Assembly (NCBI GenBank): GCA_005406025.1 | Contig: BGZK01000093.1 | Coordinates: 310,001 to 374,000, forward strand | Direction of reading: 5' to 3' | Source of the DNA: Eumeta japonica | Lineage: Eukaryota; Arthropoda; Insecta; Lepidoptera; Psychidae | DNA: 64,000 nucleotides | Shown here: one piece after another, positions 12,431 to 23,835 of the stretch | Layout of the letters: each line of letters begins with the position of its first letter | Numbering within the stretch: the first letter of the stretch is position 1 | Translations under genes and position numbers: made by a program | Notes under the pieces: model-generated | What the model was told of the DNA's origin: nothing | The model's database searches: none | The model's input: the letters and a program-made list of their open reading frames with translations, nothing else

Positions 12431-13194
12431 CATTCAATATAAATGATGTATTTATTTACCTTTAAAGTCGCAATTCTTTTTTGTTTGTATACCCATTTTA
12501 ATGAATAAACAAATCGAATGCATGGAAATTTTGTGAAGACATCTCCCATTCGCTGCATACAGTCTTTGGCTTCGGTTCCTCCCGCACTTATGTACTACAA
12601 ATTTTGGTTTTCATTCTTTTTGATTTCAAGCTCAATATCGATTTAAATTGTTTACTTGGATCCCTTGGAATTAAATACGCATATTTTATATAGTTAAATG
12701 GGTCGTTCGGGATGGAATGGATTCTCTTTGTCAACAATTCTAGAAATATTTACTTAAAAGGAAAAATTTATGGAACGTTACAAAAATGTAACTAACACAT
12801 TTTTCCAACTTATCTATAATTGTAATTTGGCTACAAATTAGTTTTAAAGGTCTTAGCCAACTTTTGAGGTTTCAACGGGCTAAATAAATTAGAAAGAATG
12901 TAACACCATATCAAGAAAAAATGTTCTTTAAAAAAACTTCATTGATTTCAAAACCATAACTGTACTGAGTGACATCTTCGATGTTTTGCTTTGGTTAGTG
13001 GCATTTTTTATTCGGTATCATTGTGGTATTTCGCTTCGATTTCCTTAGCATTTTTAAATCGTATACTAGGTACATACAATCGCGGTTTCTAAATTGTGAA
13101 CGCTTAGTTTTCAATGTATAAAATGATAGATGCGAACCCCAATGACAGTCAAATTGATAAGCTTTTTATTTCAGACAATTCGAACCATTTGTTT

Positions 13195-13430
13195 ATTGGT
13201 GTTAAGTTGTCGGTCCCGGCCGTAGTCACTAATGCGGTGATTGCGGCCGTCAATAGCTTCCAGCACACGCCGGGTTAGCGGCTGGGTTTGAGGTTCGAGG
13301 CCATCGATCCGAAATTGAAGCCTGTGGGGAAGGTGGTGTTTGCCTTGCAGTCGGACAGATACCTAACTCGACATCTCGAAGTCGATCGTTTCATAGGACT
13401 TTATGTTCTCATGAGCGACAGATAACGTAA
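13195..13430 (+). pseudogene. G+C-rich block with nearly open frame, unrecognised
   Basis: From about 13200 to 13424 one plus-strand frame reads about 75 codons with a single stop (TAG near 13276). Residues after it run FEAIDPKLKPVGKVVFALQS. The first part contains a hairpin, CGGCCGTAGTCAC with GTGATTGCGGCCG. I do not recognise the product. It may be a decayed exon, a retroelement fragment, or non-coding sequence open by composition. Confidence 0.25.
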
Positions 13431-13444
13431 GGTAATGAAGAAAT

Positions 13445-14265
13445 ATCGAAACTATTCGTAAAATTCGATGACATTTTATTTATTTCTTCTTTTATTTTAC
13501 TCGTTAATCGGCTTGACAAGAACTCGAAAAACGATCTCTTCATAATGACGAATGTGCATAAATTACTGTTGGATGTACAATAATTTATTGGCGGTATTTT
13601 GTTCCGAATTTTTATATTTACCGTCTGATATCAGAACGCTCTATTTTTCTGTATGCTAAATTATTTTGAGACAATCGGCATATTTTGTAAAATTTCACTG
13701 CAGGAATTAAAACAAAAACACGCGTGTTTATGATGTCTTTTGAATGTCCTATAATCTCTCATAGTTTTAAACTAATGTGTCGTTGTCGTTTCAATGCAGT
13801 ACACTGTGTCTACCGTACAACATAAGAAATGGCTTTTATTGATTGTTTATTTATTTATTATGCATTCAACTTAAATTACCATTCATTGAATTTGCGCATT
13901 ACGTGTTTCTTCAAAACCACTTTTTGTAATAACTACGTGAGTATTCCACACCTAAATAACAATACGTATAATAGTAAATATTGGTCTCTAATTATCAATT
14001 ATTTATATTGATTTATTACGTCACTATGTTGCCATATAATCACACCTGATTTTAATTATCTTTTTATATGTTATATAGTAGAAGGAACGACTATGTATAT
14101 AAGGCAGTATTGATATCTCTATGAAAAGATCTCTAAACGATGTGTATGACCAATTTTTCAAACTCAACAAAATGAACTTAAGTTTGCTTGTTTGTCTCTG
14201 ACTTCAAGAACTGTTTAATTGAACTAAAACCATTTCTGTAGTATAGTTAAAGCATTTTTTTTATT
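13445..14265. other. AT-rich DNA, no gene recognised
   Basis: No repeat or frame of note is visible. Confidence 0.45.
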
Positions 14266-14273
14266 TACTTTTT

Positions 14274-15205
14274 GGAATTTACTCCTTAAGAATTGATTTT
14301 CATATAAGGCGCCCGGTATGAGAAAAATTAGAGTAAAATCTACTGATGAATCCGCGTTACGTTTTTGGTGCGCAACTTATTGGCGCACCTTTCACTTTTC
14401 AATCTCGTGTATTTGTATACTTGTATACTTGTGTGTAGCCAACGCAGCGAGGCAGCTGACGCATATATTGTGTGTATACCTATATTTATCATAAAAGTAT
14501 ACTGTTCAACGTCACCACTGTTTTGTTTGTGTTTTAAAGTGTTCTTTTACAATGTAAATATTTATTATTAACATTTGATTTATTACTATAATTATTAATA
14601 ATTACCATTATTACCGTGAATTTTTATATGCATTATTATTATATTTGGTGAAGTGCAATTGATAGAAACTATGGAAAAAAGTGGTGTAGATAATAATGCT
14701 GGAATATCAAATGAACACGTGGTTGCTCGGTAGGTTATAATTTTTCAAGGTTATTATAATAATTTATTTATTGAATTATTATTATAACGTAAATAATTTT
14801 AATTAATAATAAGGCAATATTATCAAAATAATTTTAAATACTTCTTGATAATATTTTTATAATTTTAATTACAATAAATCTTCGTCTTTTTACTTAAAAT
14901 TAAAAATACAAAATAATTGTAGATAGGTTAAAAAATTTCTTCTCTAATGCTTTTTATTAAATTATTGGTAAAAACAAAAATTTATTCAAAATACTTTCCA
15001 TAATATTTTTATAACTGTAGTTATAATAAATCTTCGTTTTTTTACTAAAAATGAAAAATGAAATAATTGTAGATAGGCTAATACAAATTTATCTTTAATC
15101 ATTTTTCTTAAATTTTTAGTCAAAACGAAATTTTTCAGTTAAATAAACTCTTTTTGCGTGTGTTTACACAATCGTACTTAGGAGTAAACTCCAGTCGTGC
15201 GTCGG
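14274..15205 (+). mobile_element. Element X copy A (terminal inverted repeats GGARTTTACTCC)
   Basis: The left end GGAATTTACTCCTTAAG (14274..14290) and right end CTTAGGAGTAAACTCC (15177..15192) are inverted copies. The same two ends, in reverse orientation, bound copy B at 58529..58844, and the left end alone occurs at 1609. The words beyond the ends, GATTTTCATATAAGG and CAGTCGTGCGTCGG, are also shared with copy B, so these are element boundaries rather than chance palindromes. Inside lie a direct duplication (about 14847..14970 and 14997..15120, sharing ATAATTGTAGATAGG) and a possible small spliced frame. Superfamily is unknown to me. Confidence 0.55.
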
Positions 15206-15288
15206 AGCTGACACACATTTTTTTTAGTATTATATGGCTTTTTCCAAATTTCGAATTCGAGACAATTTGTATTAAAATATTAATATAA
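14671..15288 (+). CDS. Possible two-exon small protein inside element X
   Basis: Exon 1 (14671..14729) starts at ATG and reads MEKSGVDNNAGISNEHVVA, then breaks at CG|GTAGGT, a reasonable donor in phase 2. A pyrimidine-rich acceptor ending TTTTTAG at 15119 opens a second exon at 15120 in the matching phase. It stays open to TAA at 15286..15288, for 75 codons in total. The second exon runs across the right end of element X and beyond it, and reads YLGVNSSRASE over the conserved end. No domain is recognised. The split frame could be accidental in AT-rich DNA, and the first exon could belong to a longer transcript. Confidence 0.22.
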
Positions 15289-15719
15289 AGTTTACTCTTA
15301 TTTTTAATTATAATACAAACGAATGCTCCTTTGCAAATAGTTAGCCTTTTTTTTTAGTCTCCTAATACATCTCTAAATTAAGTCTCCCCAGAATGTCTGC
15401 TTCTATACCTCTATACTTTAAATGTTGACCGGGTCATGGTTGTTAATAGTCACCTATAGCTTTCAAGGGACACAAACTTTGTGAACGCATAAAGCGAAAC
15501 AGCAATAAAATCCGTTCCTCGCATTAAATCGCTGCGATTATGTAGTTAAAAAATTTACGATCAAATCACAACCGAACGAGAGGATATTTTTTTTTATCGA
15601 TGTCGTAAGGTCGTCGGGGTCGGGTGCTGCGCGTCCGTCCGGGGAAGGTCGTCGCTAAACGACCGCCGAGCGCACCGATCGGGCTCAACTGGGGCGTGCG
15701 TTTCGAACAAACACTGAAT

Positions 15720-15721
15720 AT

Positions 15722-15753
<32 letters not shown>

Positions 15754-15828
15754 GTATATGTATAAATACACATATACATGTACATATATTACTATACTAT
15801 ATATGTATATGTATGTTTGTATGTAGAC
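15720..15828. repeat. TA/TATG microsatellite
   Basis: A pure (TA)n tract of about 12 units at 15724..15747 grades into TATGTATATGTATA and further TA/TG variants up to about 15828. Frames called across it on both strands are products of the repeat. Confidence 0.85.
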
Positions 15829-15829
15829 C

Positions 15830-16580
15830 GGCGTGATGGTCTTCGAATACGTGAAACATGAAGATGTAGCTTATCATAATTCGGGCTCGTATGTTCTCAA
15901 GCGAGACTCAATATTCAGATATAATGTGGGTTAATCTTTTCCGGCCGACATTTTTCTTAATCGCAGGAACGAAAGTATGACAAGAAAAGGAAAAAACACA
16001 TGAAGTAATATAATGTATAATATGAAAAATCCAATTTAAAAGAAACGGTATTTTATAGTATACAAAGAATCATGAAAACGCTTTTTGATTGAAAAGTTGA
16101 GATTAATAAATTTGACAATAAAACCTTAATAATAAAACCATTATATTATTCCAGTCATTTTTATGATGTAACGTCCGATGAAACAGACGGCTAAGATAAA
16201 AACTAAATTATGTGTATTTTCCAACATTTACACTTATTTAAATATTCAAATAAGCCGGTGAGGTATTGTTCTCACAGATCTTGTTTTTACTAACATACGT
16301 ATTACCTTTCTTTCGGGCACAAATTGCATGTTACATTCAATTTAATTTGTTTGTATTATAATTTCTTGTCCTGGTTCTATTTATTATACTCACTTTATTA
16401 AACTATATACTTTATATTTATAAACTATGTATTTAAACTATATATTTTGGTAAATTACAACTCATGACTACTCGCAGAAATCGAAATTGATACCCTTTTT
16501 TATCTTTGGTTCTTTAATAATAATAATGTTAAAATTTTTATTCTTACTTTTAGCACATCAGCTTTGGTATCTATACGTTC
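15830..16580. other. AT-rich DNA, nothing recognised
   Basis: No sustained frame or recognised repeat is visible. Confidence 0.45.
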
Positions 16581-16700
16581 TCTCAGAAACAAATCCCATT
16601 CCTCTAGAAAGTGCAGTATGTTTTGGACGTTCGCTAGGTCACGGCGGTCACAGTCATAGTAGTCGAGTTCTTCGGCTTAAGTCTAGATAGGTATTGCGCA
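16580..16700 (-). pseudogene. Possible LINE C-terminal remnant
   Basis: On the minus strand one frame reads EELDYYDCDRRDLANVQNIL followed by HFLEEWDLF. The spacing of hydrophobic residues before the end resembles the C-terminal tail of jockey-like non-LTR reverse transcriptases. Stops flank it closely and there is no upstream reverse-transcriptase motif. The assignment is speculative. Confidence 0.2.
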
Positions 16701-17097
16701 AATCCAAAACCGCTTGTATTGTGTGTGACATCCAATACTGATAAATGTGAAAATACCTTAACGCGGATTGAGACAATTTGACCTTTAACTACATTGATTG
16801 TGAGACTAAATTCGATGAAGAGTATAAGTTTCTTTATATTTTCATACATTTGATGGATCCTTGAAGTGCGCTAGGAATTCATCGGAGTGTGATCCGAAAA
16901 TAACCCTGAAAAGTGTGAATAAAGAGGTCTAAATCGCTATAGACAATCATTACATCGGATAAATAGCACAGGCTACGTATGTTAATTGAAACGGTAGCGA
17001 AAATGACATCGAAATGTAGGCAAATCGTAACACTAAGAACATCACATAGTCTCTGTTCAAAATGTCTAATCAGTTGGCCATCTACAGCGATATGACT

Positions 17098-17150
17098 CAA
17101 TGGAACTAATGAACTTAAGCTCTGTGAGCTTAAGTTCACTAGTTCCATTG
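17098..17150. repeat. Near-perfect 25-bp hairpin
   Basis: CAATGGAACTAATGAACTTA and the following AGCTC (17098..17122) pair with 17126..17150 across a 3-bp spacer, with one mismatch. No known element is recognised around it, but SINE copy 2 starts 24 bp downstream. Confidence 0.75.
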
Positions 17151-17173
17151 AAGGATTCATAATTTATTAAAAT

Positions 17174-17325
17174 GTGGTGGTCCAATCTACGAGGGTGTTG
17201 TATTCGTATTAGAAGGTACCAAGTTCGATCATGACCATGGTCAAAATGACCAATGAGTTATAACTTAAGTCCAATTAAATCACTCGTTTCGTGCCTCCGA
17301 GAGCACATTAGGACACAACAACCTA
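17174..17325 (+). mobile_element. tRNA-derived SINE family S1, copy 2
   Basis: The head GTGGTGGTCCAATCTACGAG with GAAGGTACCAAGTTCGATCA resembles a tRNA A-box/B-box arrangement (B-box-like AGTTCGATC at 17222..17230). It is followed by the shared body CCAATGAGTTATAACTTAAG, AATTAAATCACTCGTTTCGT and CGAGAGCACATTAGG. This is the best preserved of the three copies. Confidence 0.55.
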
Positions 17326-17639
17326 ACCTGTTATTCAATACCATAATGAAATTAACTCTATGGTATCGCATTATTCATTCTCATCAGCAGTATTGTGTAT
17401 GTTAACAAAGTTAAATGGCTGAAAATCCAGTATCGAGCGTGTTTGTGAAATGCGTTTATTGGTTTATAATTATGCAACACACATACCGTTTGACGTCATA
17501 TAGCATAACCACTATGGTCATGGTTCTCATCATGGTTGCTAAATGTCTATTTAGAAGTTAAATATATGAAACCGTGCTCAGTAATGCAAACTGTAGCACC
17601 TTAGTGACATAGAACGACATCGGCGATTATATGTACATG

Positions 17640-18900
17640 GGGTCTGCCAAAAGTAATTAGATACTGGTAAGTTATACACCATCGTAAATACTGATTATTA
17701 AGTGATAAATTAAAAAAAAGAAACTTATTTGAACTCAAATATTTTTTCTTTAAAATGCTTATTTATGTGGCGGGAATTAGCGGGAATAATGGAACTCAGT
17801 CGACGAAATTTTCGCGCTATGATTTATTATGATTCCAAATAAATATTTAAAGCCCCAAGAATGTTGTTTCAACTTTGGTGACAACATGAATGTTATATCA
17901 TGAAAAGTAGTAAACCAAGAATATGAATTTTCGGTTACTACTTTTGGTGAGTTTGTTTGTTCACGAGCAACAGTTTTTATTTAGTTTGCTGAGCTTAAAA
18001 GAGCACGGGAAACTTTGAAGATGAATTGAGGACAGATCAGCGGCCAACCGCCGTCACTCTAGAAAATGTTCAAGCAGTTGAAAAATTGGGAATGACACAT
18101 ATAGACCTTGAGGGGGAACTGGGTGTTGGATCAGCAGCGATGTAAACCATTATTGAAGATAACATTTGTCTTTGTCAGCGTTGTTCGAGTTGGGTGCCGT
18201 ACAAACTGATCGACGAACAGAAATACCACCGATTAGATTAGTGCCAGTTCATGATAAGGAAATTGGACGGAGGCGAGAAAATAAAACTTATACGAAATCT
18301 TTACTGATGATGAAATTAAGTAAACTACGACCCCGAGGCAAAGCGACATAGGAACGCATGGTGTTTAGAAAATGAACCAAATTAGACAAAATGTCGCCGT
18401 GCACAAAGCACATAGAAATGTTTGCCGTGTTTTTAAGTAAGACCGGTTATATTGATACTCTGGTTCTAGATGATTGAAAGAACAGATAATTCTAAGTGGT
18501 ATGTGACAGCTCGAGCAATATTACCTATCAGTTTGGTGTGACAAGCGACTGAAGCCACGAAGCCGGCAGCTTCTTCTCACCGCGACAACGTCGCGGCCCA
18601 CACGACCGCCAGAATACTGGATTCAAAAAATATATCTGTTCAACCTCACCTACCATATTCCTCCAACTTGACGGCATGAATTTGTTACTTCACTCCCATA
18701 ATCGAAGAAAAATTGAAAGGAAAGGGATTTCAAAGCAACGACGATACACTAGCTGCCTATAATTTTGATGTTTCTGATATATCTGAATAAGATTAGTTAG
18801 AGAAATTTTTCAAGCGGTTTAAACACATGAAAAAGTGTATATGTTCACAATGAATATTTTGAAAAGATATTAGTAATAAATAATAGAATTTATTATTAAA
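17640..18900 (+). pseudogene. Mariner A: decayed mariner transposase
   Basis: Reading across frameshifts gives mariner transposase in order. The start at 17789 reads MELSRRNFRAMIYYDSK, the usual N-terminus. The helix-turn-helix linker region DQRPTAVTLENVQAVEKLGM begins near 18035. The block around the second catalytic Asp, HRDNVAAHTTARILDSKN, begins near 18578. It is followed by a degraded YSPDLA-type motif (YSSNLTA), IEEKLKGKGFQSNDDTLAAY and a terminal EYFEKI ending near 18869. Many stops and frame changes make it inactive. The left flank GGTCTGCCAAAAGTAAT (17640) may be part of a terminal repeat; I could not find its partner. Confidence 0.8.
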
Positions 18901-19074
18901 AAACTAGATATTTAAACATTTATTATTGATATCTGATATTAGTAATAAATATTTGGTATATCCCTCATATATATGTGAGCGACATCGTGTACGACAATAT
19001 GAATTACTTCATTCCACCACTAAAAACCTTGAAATTTTCAATAATATTTTTAAATTTTTGATGGCTTCACACTT

Positions 19075-19350
19075 CGACCATCTCGCCGGGTCCAGGGTTT
19101 CGGGTGCGGTCCCGTCGCAGGAGACTCCTAGGTCGTCGTCCGTAATGGGCCGCATTCCGGGGCCCGGCCGTCGATTATTTATTTAGTGCGGGGCGTGAGT
19201 TACCGGCCGGCCCGCCCCTTCGTTACTATGCTAATGCGCTACCTGTGCGCGCGCGCCGACCGCCGGCCGCCGGCCGCCGCGAGTACGCTTATTGAACTTG
19301 CACTCCGCCGTGACAGTGGGCGGTACGGGCCCCAAATCGTATAAGCTCTC
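19075..19350. promoter_or_regulatory. G+C-rich island 3, candidate regulatory block
   Basis: This is a long CpG-dense block. It includes GATTATTTATTTAG, ATGCTAATGCG (related to the word shared by islands 1 and 4) and a GCCGGCCGCCGGCCGC run. The 86-codon plus-strand frame ending at 19186 runs into it but starts in AT-rich sequence and has no motif. A regulatory role is inferred only. Confidence 0.38.
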
Positions 19351-20089
19351 TACAAATATGGGAACGTAGTTCGGTGTTACATATTATTGGGTAAGTGGAA
19401 GGCTGCAGCGATATACCCTGTTATCTGTGAGAAATATGTAATGGCAGAGGTATAAAGTAATCGATATTTTTTTATTACCTTTTTAGGTTAAAAATGTAAA
19501 AGGTATGGTATTTTTAGTGTTAAAATATTTTATGATTTAAATGTGCAATTTTTAATTATGAATGAACTATTGGAGACCGAAATAGTGAAGTTTTAATCTG
19601 AATTAACAAAAATTGATAGAAAAATTGATATTTCATTATTGCAATTAAGAATTTAGATTAGCAAACTAAAACAGTCATTATTATTAGGAAAAATTAAAAA
19701 TAATTTAAAATAATTAGTTGTTTGTAATGTAAATTAATTAATTAGGAAAACCAGTTTCAATCCCGAAGTTTCTCGGGCGATGATAATTATCGCAGCATCT
19801 CTACATTTTTAGTTGAAGGGCAACCATTTTCGAACTTATAGTTTCACTAAATCGCCGATTCGGTCGCTCCCTTTCCAAGACCTTTAAGTTTTAATCGGAA
19901 TTTTCCTCAACTCACCGGAAAGTGGGTGCACCAGTTGCGAATATTGAGGGGCAATGGGTGTTGCTCGCTCTGACGCACGAATGAAGCACTTTTCCGTCTA
20001 CATGTATTGTAAGGTAAGTCGTCACACAAAAAAATGCCCCCGTCCGAACGAAATCCTGGAAAATACTCTATCCTGAATTAAATTACGCA

Positions 20090-20830
20090 TCCGTGTACGG
20101 GGAGAACGTATGTAATTAGTAGTAACGTAAGTAAGAAACTATTCAACGTATTTTGATAAAAGAAAATACGTGATTAAGCTCAAAAATATGTTAGCGCAGT
20201 GTAAATATCAAGTTATTTACATTCGGCTATTTTTGAGAAATAACACCATATATGTGAAAAGCACAATCTATGAAATTCTTATAAGCACGACATTTTCCAA
20301 TTTTCTGAACAGCGGCATGTTTTACGTAGTGAAAAATATGTGAGATCATCTCGGGATTAATAATAGTATAATAAACAATCTAAATCAGAAATAATATTTA
20401 AACAATCTAAATCCGTTAAGTTGTAATCTTGTAATTCGAGTTCCACTACTACGTTTACTTCACCACAATTTCACAGTAGCTCCAATATCCCGTTATTGAA
20501 GAGTTTAGTTTGTTTTAGATCTTATCATCACACTAAATTTATACAAAACTATCTTTCGAGCACGTTTTTTCAATACAAAAAAAAAAGAATTATCGTAATC
20601 CGTTAGTGTGATAAAATATTATTCAATTATCGTGCAAATATTTATACCAAATCAAGATTCTGAAATTTTTTTCATGGATCACATCATCACAATTAGACAA
20701 AATTTATATGATGTAATCCCTAAAACATTATCTTTTCAACAAAGGAGAAAGAAATTGGTCACCGTGTTGAAGAATTATCGCTAAAGATGCATAAACAAAT
20801 CCGATTTACTGAAATACTTATTCTTTTAAA
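20090..20830 (+). repeat. Retroelement-derived repeat block
   Basis: TTTTCTGAACAGCGGC...ATGTGAGATCATCTC (20298..20353) is a diverged copy of 6978..7034. The phrases GAATTATCGTAATCCGTTAG and TTTCATGGATCACATCATCA are of the kind found in lepidopteran LINE 3' regions. No coding capacity is left. Confidence 0.35.
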
Positions 20831-21160
20831 ATTTTATTAAAAACCGTACAAGTGCGCACAGCACTAGGTACAAAGCCTTTCGGTGCTTCTGAAGTTACTT
20901 TCTACTTTTCCTCACCTTCACATGATTGCATAAATTTTATTTATAGACTATTGGATGATGAGTTTCATTAAACTAACCATCCAATAGTTTTCTACGCTAT
21001 TATTTATTTTTTTCATGTTTGGTAAGTACTAGAGTCATATTATTGAAGTGATTGATTAAATCAATAAAATGAAAGCTTCAGAAAAAAGAAACGTTCACGT
21101 CTATGCCGAATACCTCGCAATATTTTTAAAATAAAGCCAATCTTTTATATTACATTAGAT

Positions 21161-21425
21161 TTCTGCTTGCTGCTTTGCCCTCGTGGTCACAAAATCTATT
21201 TTATATGGAATAGCCTTGCTGATAATTCCAATTTCGTTCCCCCTTTTCAATTCTGGTCCCTGTACTGTGTTCTTGATTTGGAATTCAGTCACGTTCTTGT
21301 TTCTAATCCCGATCCAACTCTCGGTTTCGAACTCAGTCCTGATCTCAATTTAGCTCCCGATCGTGGATATCGATTCTGCTCCCTGTCCCTCTTTCTATTC
21401 CAATACCACTCACAGTTTCAATATG
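21161..21425 (-). repeat. GARTCGGGA hexamer element, copy 2
   Basis: On the minus strand this repeats the layout of copy 1 at 6427. It starts (plus-strand order) with the degraded tail TGCTTGCTGCTTTGCCCTCG. Irregular units such as CCGATCCAACTCTCGG and CTCAGTCCTGATCTCAATTT follow. The 90-codon plus-strand frame here is only translated repeat. Confidence 0.6.
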
Positions 21426-21574
21426 TACAAAACCAGTAAAAATGCTAGTATCAGAATACGATATAGTTATATTACACTGGTATAGCGTAGCTTTCTATAT
21501 ATGAAAGAAATTTTATATTGTTAACAACTCCGTTAATACACCCGCCCTCATATTTACCCATGAAAACCGCATTG

Positions 21575-22267
21575 AAGTTCAGTTCAGTAATTTCAGAGTT
21601 GTGCGCGGACAGACAGACAGAGGAACATACAAAAAATTATAAAATCGTTATTTTCTCTTATGATGCCTTTTTTTATCGTCGCCTCTCAATTTTTCATACG
21701 CATACCTTCATTGTGCAGACAGACACACTGGCTTCTACTGATTCATTATACTTATATATAATATTTATATTATTAATATTGAATAAATCAATTAAAAAGC
21801 ACGTAGTTGTAGGAGTTTCCATAACATACTCATCGATCGAAATTAAGCTCAGCTCCTGTCGAATGAATTACACAGAAGTGGAGAATATGCGGTACCTCCT
21901 ACTTCGGCCGCGCTTCTCGGCCTCAACGATTCGAGATTTATGTGCATCATTAATCCGATCAAATACCTACGGTTTTTTCGAGCTGTGTTTGATCCAATTT
22001 GTTCTATTACAGGAAATAGTTCAAATAACATTTTTTATCACAATAGAGCCATGCTGTAGTCAACTTGACTGCGGCACGAGCCGGTTCGACCAGTTTGAAA
22101 CCGCACTTTCACAAAATACAGACGTGAATTGGCAGCTTCGGTTGTTTCCTTTCGTCGAATTAATGAAAGTTCCGGTGGTCCACGCCCCTCCTCCATCCCG
22201 TCCCTCCCCCCTCCATTGCCCACTCTCTCTCCATCAATCTCCCCTTCATCACATATTCTATTCCTAA
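21575..22267 (+). other. Longest open frame of the window, probably repeat-derived
   Basis: A 249-codon frame (21518..22267) crosses this area. Its early part reads through a retroelement-like stretch GCGCGGACAGACAGACAG... ending in TATAAAATCGTTATTTTC. Its end is a polypyrimidine tract giving a Pro/Ser-rich tail. There is no signal peptide, domain or conserved motif that I recognise. I treat it as a chance frame over repeat DNA. Confidence 0.45.
22183..22251 (+). repeat. Polypyrimidine tract
   Basis: About 70 bp is almost entirely C and T on the plus strand (CCCCTCCTCCATCCCGTCCC and onward). Such tracts can form triplex DNA, and here the tract directly precedes the LINE-type 3' end. Confidence 0.7.
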
Positions 22268-22392
22268 CCAAGAGGCCGTCAATATACTGCTGATTCCTCT
22301 GGGGTTGCGAATGTTCATGGGCAGCGGTGATCACCAGCTTTTTGGTGGCTCGTGTGCTCATTGGCAACTGAAAAATACTATAAAAAAACTTA
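22268..22392 (+). mobile_element. LINE 3'-end fragment (lepidopteran type)
   Basis: ATTCCTCTGGGGTTGCGAAT, GTTCATGGGCAGCGGTGATC and GGTGGCTCGTGTGCTCATTG follow the order of a common lepidopteran non-LTR 3' end (canonically ...CATGGGCGACGGTAATCAC...ATCAGGTGAGCCGTATGCTC). It is followed by an A-rich tail. Only the last ~120 bp are kept. Confidence 0.6.
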
Positions 22393-22639
22393 AATAATAT
22401 ATCTATCGTTTATGTATATCTAATATATTTATCGTTTGTTTGTTGTGTGATCAACTATACTTACAATAAAAATAAATTCAAAGAAAAGAAAAATAAATAT
22501 TAATTAGATGTTCTTGTATAATTGCGCTAAAAAAGATTGTAATTTGAATCAAATTGTTCTTATTAATAAAAATGAAAGTTTGGAATATTTTGATAACATT
22601 ATGAAACCAAAACTGTCCATTACATAAATCATCAATGTA

Positions 22640-22812
22640 ATGGAGTCTGTCTGGTCAAGAAGGTTACTAGGAAGGTGTCAGGTTCAAATTCTGGCCACGA
22701 GCGAATAGACTAATAAGCTTTTAACTTGAATCAAATTAAACCGCTTGTTCAGTTTCTTGGAGAATTAAGTTATTATCACCACAAAGATGACAACGGTCGT
22801 TAGGTGAAAACA
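22640..22812 (+). mobile_element. tRNA-derived SINE family S1, copy 3
   Basis: The B-box-like GGTTCAAATTC (22681..22691) sits in GAAGGTGTCAGGTTCAAATT. The shared body follows: ACTAATAAGCTTTTAACTTG, AATTAAACCGCTTGTTCAG, GGAGAATTAAGTTATTATC. It aligns with copies 1 and 2. Ends are approximate. Confidence 0.55.
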
Positions 22813-23639
22813 ATCTCGATTCGCTCTGGATCATCATGTTGGGCTCAAGACCTACGCTCCTCAATCTGAAAAAAAAATTTGTATACTTGTGTAGGCACGT
22901 CACAATTCATACTCCTTCGGCGTAAATAAATAACGTTATTTTGGTACATGAAAATTTATTTTTTAGGATATGCATCATTAAATTAATCATAAGATACTTC
23001 GGTCACCGTACTTCATGCGTATACTGTCCGAGTACTCAGTTGAACGTTAACGAACGATCGGGATGTCATTATACTTTTTGTCAGAATAAGCTACATTACA
23101 TTAGTCATAAAATAAATGTCATTGTACTGCTTCGTGCGTGTGCTGTTCTGGTACTTGGTTGAACTTTACCAGGCATTCGAGATATTTTTATTCTTTTTCT
23201 ACCAGAATAAGCCACATTAAATAAATGTTTGGCAATGCTTCGTGAGTGTGCTGTCCTAGTACTCGGTCAAACTAATTCGAATTATGGTGTTACGTTGGCG
23301 TATACATGTTCAAAATACGAACCGATCAATTTTTTTAATTCGCTAAAAGAAGTATAAATATTCATAAAAAACTTCGGAAAAATGCCTCAGTAATGGGGTG
23401 ATAAAAACTTAAAGCGACAAAAACATAAACATTTTGTGACCTCATTTGATGGAATTGCTCCAAAATATGTAGTATAACATTTTATTATTTCTTAAATAAT
23501 AAAAGTCGTATGCAAATATATTAACATGTAGAATATAACATCTAGTATATAAGACGAGTTAAATTGTGAACTTTCATTGTTATTACTACGTGCTATTTTT
23601 TTTGATAAAAGCAAAATATTTGCTATGAATCTTGTTATT

Positions 23640-23835
23640 TTCAGCCGTTGTCGCGAATCCACGCGCGGACGCAGACGATGTATGTAGAGGATCCAGCCCG
23701 TGCTGCGTGTGGCCGCTAATGTATGCGCTCGGCGGAGGTCCTCGCCGTGGGAACGCACCATTGTCGCCCGCCGTGCCGTTTACCTAGCGCACGCCCCGAC
23801 AGAGCTGGAAGCTCGGGACACGTTTTAAGCGATTT
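23640..23835. promoter_or_regulatory. G+C-rich island 4, candidate regulatory block
   Basis: CpG-dense sequence between AT-rich flanks. It shares the exact 13-mer GCTAATGTATGCG (23715..23727) with island 1. The minus-strand frame of 89 codons across it shows no family motif. Confidence 0.38.

Noticed and set aside
12154..12558. 134-codon minus-strand frame
   Set aside because: Openness is explained by the G+C-rich island; an overlapping frame on the other strand is also open and neither has motifs.
21518..22267. 249-codon open frame, the longest in the window
   Set aside because: It reads through retroelement-type sequence and ends in a polypyrimidine tract; no domain, signal or splice context is visible.
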